DNA from: Bacteroidia bacterium | Lineage (GTDB): Bacteria > Bacteroidota > Bacteroidia > Flavobacteriales > Flavobacteriaceae | DNA length: 64,000 nt | Assembly (NCBI GenBank): GCA_030427735.1 | Contig: JAUIBP010000001.1 | Location: forward strand, 473,039 to 537,038 | Direction: 5' to 3' | In this document: piece by piece, positions 18,953 through 27,756 of the stretch | Layout of the letters: each line of letters starts with the position of its first letter | Numbering within the stretch: the stretch's first letter is position 1 | Translations under genes and position numbers: made by a program | Notes under the pieces: generated by a model | What the model was told of the DNA's origin: nothing | What the model saw: only the letters and a program-made list of their open reading frames with translations | Database searches by the model: none

Positions 18953-19384
18953 ATGAAAGCGAAATTATACTTCCTATTATTTATACTCTGTACCACTGGT
19001 GTTTTCGCTCAAGATAAAAGCGATAAAATTAAAACCTTAAAAATTGCATACATTACAGAAAAGTTGGACTTAACAAAAGCTGAAGCCGAAAAATTCTGGC
19101 CAGTTTATAACACGTTCGACGAAAAAGATGATGCCATAAGAGACACCATGCGCAATCAACGCAAAAACTCCGATTTAGATACACTTTCGGAATCTGAAGC
19201 AAAATCGCTGTTAAACGACATGCTTGCCAGTAACGAAAAAAGACATCAGCTTTTTACACAATACATAAAGGACTTACAACGCATTTTACCAGCTAAGAAA
19301 ATCATTCTCCTCAAAAAAACAGAAGACGATTTTAGACGAAAAATGTTTGAAGAATTCAAAAAGCGAAATCCTAAAAAAGACTAA
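18953..19384 (+). CDS. Periplasmic helical protein, Spy/CpxP-like
   Basis: A 143-aa exported protein; signal peptide 1-19 (ends GVFAQ). The mature part is almost all helix: ITEKLDLTKAEAEKFWPVYNTF has the L-T-x-x-x-A-x-x-F-W-P pattern of the sensor proteins linked to ECF sigma factors in Bacteroidota, with a charged C terminus (KKRNPKKD-like). It starts 3 nt after the previous stop. By analogy with CpxP/Spy/ZraP it may bind damaged protein or metal and report envelope stress to the one-TM protein (inference). Confidence 0.7.
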   Translation: MKAKLYFLLFILCTTGVFAQDKSDKIKTLKIAYITEKLDLTKAEAEKFWPVYNTFDEKDDAIRDTMRNQRKNSDLDTLSESEAKSLLNDMLASNEKRHQLFTQYIKDLQRILPAKKIILLKKTEDDFRRKMFEEFKKRNPKKD

Positions 19385-19385
19385 T

Positions 19386-19413
19386 AAAAAGCTCCAAGTT
19401 CGGAGCTTTTTTT
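19386..19413 (+). terminator. Terminator of the sigma operon
   Basis: 10-bp stem (19386-19395 with 19402-19411) followed by T. It slightly overlaps the 3' end of the convergent lipoprotein gene. Confidence 0.75.
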
Positions 19414-20449
19414 ATTGAAAGATTAATTTTGAAATTCGCCCTTGTCCAGCAGCATAAGCCAAACTATCGTTAACAAATCGAATGGTATAAAACGATTCGT
19501 CGCTAATGTGTTGCCAAGTCAATCCAGAATCTGTAGAGACATCTACCCCCTTAAAACCAACTGCAACCAAATTCTGTCCATTACTATTAGGCACAAACTG
19601 CACGCAGCTTCTATACCCTGGGTTTTCTCCATTAGCCACCAACTGCCAAGTTTCACCACCATCTGTAGTTTTTATTTTATTGGCTGTATTTAATTCTGGT
19701 TTGGTATAATCGCCCCCAATAGCAAAGCCAATATTTTCATTATAAAAATCTAACGAATAAATACCTTGTGTAGCCGCTTCACTACTAATTGGCGTTTTAT
19801 AAAGCGTCCAATTATGCCCTTTATCTGCCGAAAAATAAATAGTTCCACTTGTTGTGCCTATCCATGCCTTATCCCCCAATACTTTTATATTGGTATTACT
19901 TGCAGCAAAAGCACCTTCACCGTCTAATCCTTTTGGTAATTGCTCGCAAAGAATTTTCTGCCAAGTCTGCCCGCCATCTCTAGTAACAATAACAGACAAA
20001 CACCCGTTTACACTATCGCCTACTGCTATGCCTTCGGTGTCATTCCAAAACGTCATCGCATCGTAAAACACACCTTCACCTTCTTCTTGGTACACCAGTT
20101 CCATAGTTCCATTATCACCAGTTTTGTACAACAAGGCTGGACTTTCTATACTCAACATAAAAAAATCGTTCGATGTGTGCGCAATAGCCCTAAAATGTAA
20201 GGGCACCGAATCGTGCATTTGTTGCCCGGTTACCCATTGCATTTTCTTAGGAAAATACAACCCATAACGGCCTTTATCGGCAGCAAAAGCCAAGCTCCCA
20301 TCCCCCATTAATTCAATAGCGCGAATACTTAAAGAATCGGTGTACAAGTCTTCTATTTCAACACGGCTATACGTTCTAAGCGTTTTTTGCTGTTCCTGCT
20401 TACAAGAACATATCAAAAAAAGCAGCAAAACACTCGTTATTAGTCTCAT
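19412..20449 (-). CDS. Lipoprotein with Asp-box (BNR/YCF48-like) repeats
   Basis: A 345-aa lipoprotein (lipobox LICSC, Cys16). Four Asp-box-type repeats are visible: TRDGGQTWQ, SADKGHNWT, TTDGGETWQ and STDSGLTWQ, spaced about 45-60 residues apart, which indicates a beta-propeller. Sialidase catalytic residues are not evident, so an enzymatic role is unsupported; YCF48-like propellers serve as scaffolds. Start ATG 20449; divergent from the methyltransferase gene. Confidence 0.78.
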   Translation of the reverse strand: MRLITSVLLLFLICSCKQEQQKTLRTYSRVEIEDLYTDSLSIRAIELMGDGSLAFAADKGRYGLYFPKKMQWVTGQQMHDSVPLHFRAIAHTSNDFFMLSIESPALLYKTGDNGTMELVYQEEGEGVFYDAMTFWNDTEGIAVGDSVNGCLSVIVTRDGGQTWQKILCEQLPKGLDGEGAFAASNTNIKVLGDKAWIGTTSGTIYFSADKGHNWTLYKTPISSEAATQGIYSLDFYNENIGFAIGGDYTKPELNTANKIKTTDGGETWQLVANGENPGYRSCVQFVPNSNGQNLVAVGFKGVDVSTDSGLTWQHISDESFYTIRFVNDSLAYAAGQGRISKLIFQ

Positions 20450-20485
20450 TTATTAAAATTTTGGCTAAAAATAATTAATTAAACT

Positions 20486-20493
20486 TACCTTTG
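20486..20493 (+). promoter_or_regulatory. -7 element for the rRNA methyltransferase gene
   Basis: TACCTTTG, an exact TAnnTTTG match, 18 nt upstream of ATG 20512. A TTTTG at 20459-20463 is a possible -33 partner. Confidence 0.6.
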
Positions 20494-20511
20494 TGCCCTT
20501 AAATATATAAA

Positions 20512-21723
20512 ATGCGATTACACAGAAATTTATGCTTTGCGGTTGTTGATGGTTTAATGCAAATTTTTAATGAAGATGCCTATGCCGACAAAGTGGTACA
20601 ACAGTTATTAAAACGCGATAAACGTTGGGGCAGCAGAGACCGTGCTTTTGTAGCCGAAACCACTTACGACATTGTAAGATGGAAACGCTTGTATGCTGAA
20701 ATTGCAGAAGTAAAAGAGCCTTTTGATCGCGATAATATCTGGCGCATGTTTGCTGTTTGGGCGACCTTAAAAGGTATTAAATTACCAGATTGGAAATATT
20801 TTGAAAACACGCCAACCCGTAAAATTAAAGGCCGTTTTGACGAATTGTCTAAAATTAGAAAGTTTAAAGAATCTATTCCCGATTGGATTGATGCCATTGG
20901 TGTTAAAGAATTGGGCGAATCGGTTTGGACTAAAGAAATTGCTGCACTTAACGAACAAGCAGATGTTATTTTAAGAGTAAACACCCTTAAAACCACAAAA
21001 GCGAAACTACAAGCCGAATTATTCGACAACGATATTGAAACCGAAAATATTAAAGGATATCCAGATGCGTTAAAACTGAAAGAACGCACCAATGTATTTA
21101 CAACCGACGCATTTAAAAACGGATTGTTTGAAGTACAAGATGCCTCATCGCAATTGGTCGCTCAATATTTAGATGTAAAACCAGGTATGCGAGTGGTTGA
21201 CACCTGTGCTGGTGCCGGTGGTAAAACTTTACACCTAGCGGCGCTAATGGAAAATAAAGGGCAAATTATAGCCATGGATATTTACGCCAATAAATTGCAT
21301 GAATTGAAACGTCGTGCTAAACGCGATGGCGCGCACAACATCGAAATGAGACATATCGACTCTACTAAAGTTATAAAGAAACTATACGACAAAGCCGACC
21401 GTGTTTTAATAGATGCGCCGTGTTCGGGATTAGGCGTATTGCGTAGAAACCCCGATGCTAAATGGAAATTAGAACCCGAATTTTTAGACAGAATACGTAG
21501 CACCCAACAAGATATTTTACAACGCTACTCACGCATGGTAAAATCTGGTGGGCAAATGGTTTATGCGACCTGCTCGGTGTTACCCTCCGAAAACCAAAAA
21601 CAAGTTGACACTTTCTTAACATCGGAATCGGGAAAAGAGTTTACTTTTGTAAAAGATGCTAAAATTTTAGCACATCAAACAGGATTTGATGGCTTTTATA
21701 TGGCGCTTTTAAAACGCAATTAA
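20512..21723 (+). CDS. RsmB/NOP-family rRNA (cytosine-5) methyltransferase
   Basis: A 403-aa m5C methyltransferase. The SAM-binding DTCAGAGGKTLHLA begins near residue 230. The two catalytic cysteines are in DAPCSGLGVLRRNPD and YATCSVLPSEN. The N-terminal domain (about 1-150) lacks a complete NusB-like sequence but has the RDRAFVAETTYDIVRWKR region shared by RsmB proteins. Target inferred as 16S rRNA. Confidence 0.88.
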   Translation: MRLHRNLCFAVVDGLMQIFNEDAYADKVVQQLLKRDKRWGSRDRAFVAETTYDIVRWKRLYAEIAEVKEPFDRDNIWRMFAVWATLKGIKLPDWKYFENTPTRKIKGRFDELSKIRKFKESIPDWIDAIGVKELGESVWTKEIAALNEQADVILRVNTLKTTKAKLQAELFDNDIETENIKGYPDALKLKERTNVFTTDAFKNGLFEVQDASSQLVAQYLDVKPGMRVVDTCAGAGGKTLHLAALMENKGQIIAMDIYANKLHELKRRAKRDGAHNIEMRHIDSTKVIKKLYDKADRVLIDAPCSGLGVLRRNPDAKWKLEPEFLDRIRSTQQDILQRYSRMVKSGGQMVYATCSVLPSENQKQVDTFLTSESGKEFTFVKDAKILAHQTGFDGFYMALLKRN

Positions 21724-21750
21724 ACCTTATTCTCGATATGAGTTAAAAAT

Positions 21751-21787
21751 AAAGCCAGTTAAGACAATCTCTCAACTGGCTTTTTTT
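21751..21787 (+). terminator. Rho-independent terminator
   Basis: 10-bp stem (21751-21760 with 21774-21783) followed by T7. Confidence 0.85.
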
Positions 21788-21835
21788 AATTTTAATCATC
21801 TATTTATTAATCAATACATTTTAAACCTTCATTTT

Positions 21836-23620
21836 ATGAAACACTTTTACATATTCATTTTATTTACACTTAACGTTTTCCTTGGGGTTGCTCAAGTCAC
21901 TCCTCCCGAAGACCTACAAGATTACTACACTACTGTCGATTTTACAAAAACCGGATTAGAACTTAAAACCGACCTCAGCGCCGTAACTATTAGCAAGCAC
22001 ACTAAAAACCTAACCTATAGCCAAGTTTGGAATGCACTAAAGGTTACAGATTTAGATCCTACTAATGCCAACAACGTATTACTCGTTTATGGTTTTGACG
22101 ACACCGATGGCAATTTATCTACAGACAGAAGCCGCAATAAAAACAATAATGGCGGTAATAATGGCGATTGGAACCGCGAGCATATTTACCCAAAATCTCT
22201 TGGTACGCCTAATTTAGGTGAAGATGGCCCTGGAGCCGATGCCCAAATGTTACGTCCGAGCGATGTTGGAAGAAATGCCGATCGTAACAATTTAAAATAT
22301 GCAGACGGCGCGGGACACTCCGATTTCTCTAACAATGGCTGGTACCCTGGCGACGAATGGAAAGGCGATTGTGCAAGAATTATCATGTACATGTATTTGA
22401 GATATGGCGACCGCTGTCTACCATCGAATGTTGGTTTTGGAACTACCGAAGCAACTCCAGACGATATGATTGACCTGTTTCTAGAATGGAATGTTGAAGA
22501 TCCTGTATCGGACTTCGAACGTACTAGAAATACATACCATGCCAATACCAGTAATACCTATGCCCAAGGAAATAGAAATCCGTTTATAGACAATCCGTAT
22601 TTAGCAACTGCTATTTGGGGAGGGCCTGAAGCCGAAAACACTTGGGACAATCATCCTAACGACGATACCGAAGCACCTACAATACCAACAAATTTAGCCG
22701 CTTCTAATATTCAAGCCAACAGTTTTACCTTAAATTGGACAGCTTCAACAGACAACGTAGCCGTTGCGTCTTACTCTATAAACATCGACGACGATTTTTT
22801 CAATTTTGCATACACCAACAGCATCACCATTCAAGATCTTACACCTAGCACAACCTACACGGTAAGCATATATGCCATAGATACTTCTGGAAATTATTCC
22901 GAAGAAAGCGAATCTATTACAGTTACAACAACCGAAGCGTCTAATGAAGCCTACTGTACCGAAGAGACTTTTAGCAATATTGGCGCCAGCGAAAGTAATT
23001 ATGCTACAAGAGTTTGGACAGGAGATAATACCATGGATTGGCGAGCTACCGAGGCCAGAACCGACCAAAATATGAATGGCAGCAGAGTTATTGCCATAAG
23101 AGACGGTATACTTACACCACCAAGAACTTCTGGAGGTATTGGCCAATTAACCGTAACCACGCAACGCGTATTTAGTGGTACAGCAGGAACTTTCGATTTG
23201 GTAATTAATGGCACTAAAGTTGGCGAAATACCTTATGGTGATGCCATGCAAACCACAACAATAGAAAACCTAAATATAGAAGGCGTAATCCAAATAGAAA
23301 TCAACAACAACAGCACCGCCAGTAATCGCGTTATGTTTGATGATTTACGTTGGACTTGTTTTGACGCCTTATCTGTTGAAGATAACGACTTGTCTGAGAT
23401 TCAAATTTTTCCAAATCCATTCAACAACACTTTGCAAATTCAAGGTAACAACTTACAAGAAACGCAAGTAAACGTATACAACTTACTGGGCAAATTAGTT
23501 TTATCGACCACGCTTCAAGACAGTCGAACTTTAAATACTCATGCACTTCAACCAGGTTTATATATTTTAAAATTAAAACAAGGCGCTACAGTACTTACTA
23601 AAAAAATTATTAAACACTAA
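21836..23620 (+). CDS. Secreted endonuclease I with FN3 and T9SS sorting domain
   Basis: A 594-aa exported nuclease. Signal peptide 1-19 (ends GVAQ). The EndA/Vvn-type nuclease domain (about 25-275) has the metal/catalytic motif DWNREHIYPKS (His116), a HSDFSNNGWYPGDEWKGD region and GNRNPFIDNP. A fibronectin type III domain follows (about 284-368), then a beta-rich region with two cysteines. The C-terminal T9SS type A domain (from about 520) contains IFPNPFNNTLQI and LQPGLYILKL. It would degrade extracellular DNA/RNA at the cell surface, complementing the S1/P1 nuclease at 3.8 kb. Confidence 0.92.
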   Translation: MKHFYIFILFTLNVFLGVAQVTPPEDLQDYYTTVDFTKTGLELKTDLSAVTISKHTKNLTYSQVWNALKVTDLDPTNANNVLLVYGFDDTDGNLSTDRSRNKNNNGGNNGDWNREHIYPKSLGTPNLGEDGPGADAQMLRPSDVGRNADRNNLKYADGAGHSDFSNNGWYPGDEWKGDCARIIMYMYLRYGDRCLPSNVGFGTTEATPDDMIDLFLEWNVEDPVSDFERTRNTYHANTSNTYAQGNRNPFIDNPYLATAIWGGPEAENTWDNHPNDDTEAPTIPTNLAASNIQANSFTLNWTASTDNVAVASYSINIDDDFFNFAYTNSITIQDLTPSTTYTVSIYAIDTSGNYSEESESITVTTTEASNEAYCTEETFSNIGASESNYATRVWTGDNTMDWRATEARTDQNMNGSRVIAIRDGILTPPRTSGGIGQLTVTTQRVFSGTAGTFDLVINGTKVGEIPYGDAMQTTTIENLNIEGVIQIEINNNSTASNRVMFDDLRWTCFDALSVEDNDLSEIQIFPNPFNNTLQIQGNNLQETQVNVYNLLGKLVLSTTLQDSRTLNTHALQPGLYILKLKQGATVLTKKIIKH

Positions 23621-23663
23621 TTCTGCTTTAACATAAAAACCAAGTGCAATTTTATTGCATGAC

Positions 23664-23692
23664 AAAAGCAACTCTAATCGGGTTGCTTTTTT
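23664..23692 (+). terminator. Rho-independent terminator
   Basis: Inverted repeat 23664-23674 with 23680-23690, then T. A smaller TGCAAT hairpin lies just upstream (23645-23659). Confidence 0.75.
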
Positions 23693-23751
23693 ATTTACAG
23701 CAAGCCAATAAAGACTGTAATAATTATTGATATAATATCGACAAAAAACAC

Positions 23752-23759
23752 TAATTTTG
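23752..23759 (+). promoter_or_regulatory. -7 element for purL
   Basis: TAATTTTG, an exact TAnnTTTG match. The in-frame TTG at 23757 is part of it and is not a start. Confidence 0.6.
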
Positions 23760-23792
23760 TGCTTTCTAAAAAACAACGCAAACCCGAACATA

Positions 23793-26700
23793 ATGATTCA
23801 TTTCTTTGGAAACGTAAACAGCAAAGTATTTGCTGTACAAACAGTAAAAGAATTATCTTCTGAAACCATTCAAAAATTAACATGGTTATTTGGCAACCAG
23901 CCTAAAATAGAGCAAGCATCATTAGATGCTTTTTTTGTTGGGCCAAGAGCAGCTATGATTACGCCTTGGAGTACCAATGCGGTAGAAATAACCCAAAACA
24001 TGGGGATTTCAGACATCATTCGAATTGAGGAATTCGAAGCTGTTTCTGAAGATTTCAAAGGTTACGACCCGATGATTTCTGAAAAATTCAACGGATTAGA
24101 CCAAGAATCATTCACTATAGATATCAAGCCAGAACCTATTCTGGATATTGAAGATATTGCGGCTTACAACATTCAGGAAGGGCTTTCTTTAAGTGATGAA
24201 GAAGTGGCTTACTTAGAAGGTGTTTCTGAAAAAATTGGTCGCCCGTTAACCGATTCAGAAGTTTTCGGTTTCTCTCAAGTAAATAGTGAGCACTGTCGTC
24301 ACAAAATTTTCAACGGCACTTTTGTTATTGATGGTGAAGTAAAACCGACATCATTATTTAAAATGATTCGTAAAACGTCTGAAACGAATCCTAACGATAT
24401 TGTTTCAGCCTATAAAGACAACGTGGCTTTTGTAAAGGGACCTGTTGTTGAGCAATTTGCTCCTAAAACAGCTGATAAACCAGACTTCTATGAAACTAAA
24501 GATTTCGAATCTGTGATTTCATTAAAAGCGGAGACGCACAACTTCCCAACCACCGTAGAGCCTTTTAATGGTGCTGCAACAGGTTCTGGAGGTGAAATTC
24601 GTGACCGTTTAGCTGGAGGAAAAGGATCCTTACCTTTAGCTGGTACTGCGGTTTATATGACGTCTTATTCGCGTTTGGAAGAAAACCGTCCTTGGGAAAA
24701 AGCCATGGACGAGCGCAAATGGCTATACCAAACACCAATGGATATCTTAATCAAGGCTTCTAACGGAGCTTCAGATTTTGGTAATAAATTTGGTCAGCCA
24801 TTAATCTGTGGTTCGGTATTAACATTTGAACACGAAGAAGACACTTCGACTGCGCTCAGTACAGGTGCTAGAAAATTAGGTTTCGACAAGGTGATTATGC
24901 AAGCCGGAGGTATTGGGTATGGTAAAGCTGAACAAGCTTTAAAAGATACTCCTAAAACCGGTGATAAAGTCGTTATTCTTGGTGGTGAAAATTACCGTAT
25001 TGGTATGGGTGGTGCTGCGGTATCATCGGCTGATACTGGAGAGTTTGAATCAGGTATCGAGTTAAACGCGGTACAACGTTCGAATCCTGAAATGCAAAAA
25101 CGTGCTGCCAATGCGGTTCGTGGTATGGTTGAAAGTGATGAAAACTACATTGTTTCTATTCACGATCATGGTGCTGGTGGACACTTAAACTGTTTATCTG
25201 AATTAGTTGAAGAAACCGGTGGACACATCGATTTAGATAAATTACCTGTAGGTGACCCTACCCTATCTGATAAAGAAATTATCGGTAACGAATCTCAGGA
25301 ACGTATGGGATTAGTGATTGCCGAAAAACATATTGAAACACTACAAAAGATTGCTGATCGTGAGCGTTCACCAATGTACACCGTTGGAGACGTAACTGGC
25401 AATCACCGTTTCACTTTTGAGTCTAAAACCAACGGACACAAACCAATGGATTTAGCCATGGATGATATGTTTGGAAGTTCTCCAAAAACATACATGCACG
25501 ATAAAAAAGTAGCTCGCAATTATGCCGATGTTGCTTATAACAAAGAAAACTTCTACAATTATTTAGACCAGTTATTACAATTAGAGGCTGTGGCTTCTAA
25601 AGACTGGTTGACCAATAAAGTAGACCGTTGTGTTGGTGGAAAAGTAGCCAAACAGCAATGTGTTGGACCATTACAAATTCCATTAAACAACGTTGGTGTG
25701 ATGGCCTTAGATTACAAAGGTAAAGAAGGTATCGCCACCTCTATCGGGCACTCGCCTATTTCTGGATTAATTAATCCGGTGGCAGGAAGTAGAAACTCGA
25801 TTACCGAAGCCTTAACCAACATTATCTGGGCGCCTTTAAAAGACGGTATTAAAAATGTATCGTTATCGGCTAACTGGATGTGGCCTTGTAAAAATGAAGG
25901 TGAAGATGCGCGTTTATACGAAGCTGTTGAAGCGGTTTCAGAATTTGCGATTGATTTAGGTATCAACGTGCCTACCGGAAAAGATTCCTTATCTATGAAG
26001 CAAAAATACCCTAATGAAGAGGTTATTGCTCCTGGTACGGTAATCATTTCAGCGGCTGCAAACTGTATAGACATCAATAAAGTGGTTGAACCTGTATTCC
26101 AAAAAGGAGCAGGAAACGTTTATTACATCAACCTGTCTCAGGACAACTTTAAATTAGGAGGAAGTTCATTTGCCCAGGTGGTTAACAAAATTGGAAACGA
26201 CACACCAAATGTACAATCTGCAGCTTACGTTAAAACCGTATTCAACACGATTCAACAGTTAATTCTTGACGGACAAATTGTTGCTGGTCACGATGTGGCT
26301 TCAGGTGGTTTAATCACGACGTTGTTAGAATTATGTTTTGCTGATAACAATTTAGGTTCAGAATTAGATATCACCGCTTTAGCTGAAAACGATTCATTTA
26401 AAGTATTATTTGCTGAAAATGCAGGTTTAGTAATTCAATCTAAAGATGCTTCAATAGAATCTGTATTATCTGCTGCTAACATTGAATTCTTTAATATTGG
26501 TAAAGTCACAGAATCTGATGTACTAAGCATCATCAACGGAACGGATGTATTTACGATGACGGTATCTCGTTTACGTGATATGTGGTACAAAACATCCTTC
26601 TTATTAGACCAAAAACAAACCGCTAACGGTTTAGCACAAGACCGTTACGACAACTATAAAAATCAACCATTACAATACACGTTCCCCAGTCACTTTACAG

Positions 26701-27485
26701 GAAAACTTCCTGTAGTCGATGCAAGTAAGCCAAGACCAAAAGCTGCGATTTTACGTGAAAAAGGAAGTAACTCTGAGCGTGAAATGGCTAATGCCATGTA
26801 CTTAGCCGGATTTGATGTGAAAGACGTTCACATGACCGATTTAATTTCTGGTCGTGAAACGTTGGAAGACATTCAGTTCTTAGGTGCTGTTGGTGGATTC
26901 TCTAACTCAGACGTTTTAGGTTCTGCTAAAGGTTGGGCCGGAGCCATCAAATACAACGAAAAAGCGAACGAAGTGATTAAAAACTTCTTCAAACGTGAAG
27001 ACACGCTTTCGGTTGGTATTTGTAACGGTTGTCAGTTATGGATGGAATTAGATCTTATTAACCCTGAACACGATGTTCATGGAAAAATGACATACAACGA
27101 TTCACATAAACACGAAAGTGCATTTACTTCTGTAAAAATTCAGAAAAATAACTCAGTAATGTTGTCGAGTTTAGAAGGAAGTACTTTAGGAGTTTGGATT
27201 TCTCATGGTGAAGGTAAATTTAACTTGCCAGAATCTGAAGACCAATACAACATTGTTGGTAAATACGCATACGCAGAATACCCACACAATCCAAACGGTT
27301 CAGATTACAACACCGCGATGCTATGTGATGCAACAGGTCGTCACTTAGTAACGATGCCACACATCGAGCGTTCTACATTCCAATGGAACTGGGCAAACTA
27401 CCCAAGTAACAGACAAGACGAAGTTTCGCCTTGGATTGAAGCTTTTGTGAATGCCAGAAAGTGGGTAGAAAGTAGAGAAAAATAA
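23793..27485 (+). CDS. purL: Phosphoribosylformylglycinamidine synthase, large single-chain type
   Basis: FGAM synthase, 1230 aa from ATG 23793, the fourth step of de novo purine synthesis. The N-terminal PurS-like part and linker precede FSQVNSEHCRHKIFNG. The ATP-binding synthetase halves contain KAETHNFPTTVEPF and GGEIRDR, and PTGKDSLSMKQK and GHDVASGGL. The C-terminal glutaminase domain starts near PRPKAAILREKGSN, with the nucleophile Cys in GICNGCQLW and His in SHGEGKF and PHIERS. Arg codons are mostly CGT, unlike most neighbours. Flanked by its own promoter and terminator. Confidence 0.96.
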   Translation: MIHFFGNVNSKVFAVQTVKELSSETIQKLTWLFGNQPKIEQASLDAFFVGPRAAMITPWSTNAVEITQNMGISDIIRIEEFEAVSEDFKGYDPMISEKFNGLDQESFTIDIKPEPILDIEDIAAYNIQEGLSLSDEEVAYLEGVSEKIGRPLTDSEVFGFSQVNSEHCRHKIFNGTFVIDGEVKPTSLFKMIRKTSETNPNDIVSAYKDNVAFVKGPVVEQFAPKTADKPDFYETKDFESVISLKAETHNFPTTVEPFNGAATGSGGEIRDRLAGGKGSLPLAGTAVYMTSYSRLEENRPWEKAMDERKWLYQTPMDILIKASNGASDFGNKFGQPLICGSVLTFEHEEDTSTALSTGARKLGFDKVIMQAGGIGYGKAEQALKDTPKTGDKVVILGGENYRIGMGGAAVSSADTGEFESGIELNAVQRSNPEMQKRAANAVRGMVESDENYIVSIHDHGAGGHLNCLSELVEETGGHIDLDKLPVGDPTLSDKEIIGNESQERMGLVIAEKHIETLQKIADRERSPMYTVGDVTGNHRFTFESKTNGHKPMDLAMDDMFGSSPKTYMHDKKVARNYADVAYNKENFYNYLDQLLQLEAVASKDWLTNKVDRCVGGKVAKQQCVGPLQIPLNNVGVMALDYKGKEGIATSIGHSPISGLINPVAGSRNSITEALTNIIWAPLKDGIKNVSLSANWMWPCKNEGEDARLYEAVEAVSEFAIDLGINVPTGKDSLSMKQKYPNEEVIAPGTVIISAAANCIDINKVVEPVFQKGAGNVYYINLSQDNFKLGGSSFAQVVNKIGNDTPNVQSAAYVKTVFNTIQQLILDGQIVAGHDVASGGLITTLLELCFADNNLGSELDITALAENDSFKVLFAENAGLVIQSKDASIESVLSAANIEFFNIGKVTESDVLSIINGTDVFTMTVSRLRDMWYKTSFLLDQKQTANGLAQDRYDNYKNQPLQYTFPSHFTGKLPVVDASKPRPKAAILREKGSNSEREMANAMYLAGFDVKDVHMTDLISGRETLEDIQFLGAVGGFSNSDVLGSAKGWAGAIKYNEKANEVIKNFFKREDTLSVGICNGCQLWMELDLINPEHDVHGKMTYNDSHKHESAFTSVKIQKNNSVMLSSLEGSTLGVWISHGEGKFNLPESEDQYNIVGKYAYAEYPHNPNGSDYNTAMLCDATGRHLVTMPHIERSTFQWNWANYPSNRQDEVSPWIEAFVNARKWVESREK

Positions 27486-27553
27486 TATTTTACAATTTGA
27501 TTTTAGACGGCTAGAATACAGAAATTAAACCGTTTCAAGATATACCTAATATA

Positions 27554-27589
27554 AAAACGAGATCTTTAAATAAAGGTCTCGTTTTTTTG
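27554..27589 (+). terminator. purL terminator
   Basis: 14-bp stem (27554-27567 with 27572-27585, one G-U) followed by T7. Confidence 0.85.
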
Positions 27590-27756
27590 TTATATCTGTG
27601 CTAGTTTCCAATCCCTTCTAATTATTGTATTTCAAAACTATTGCTCATAAAAATTCCAAAAACATGAAGAATAAGTAGCGTTTAATTTAAATGCGACAAT
27701 TGGTATTAAAAGTAATAAAACGTAACTTACGCAAGTTTATGACTAACTAAGCACCA

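Noticed and set aside
22745..23214. Minus-strand open frames opposite the endonuclease
   Set aside because: They mirror the coding bias of the endonuclease and lack promoter or family features.
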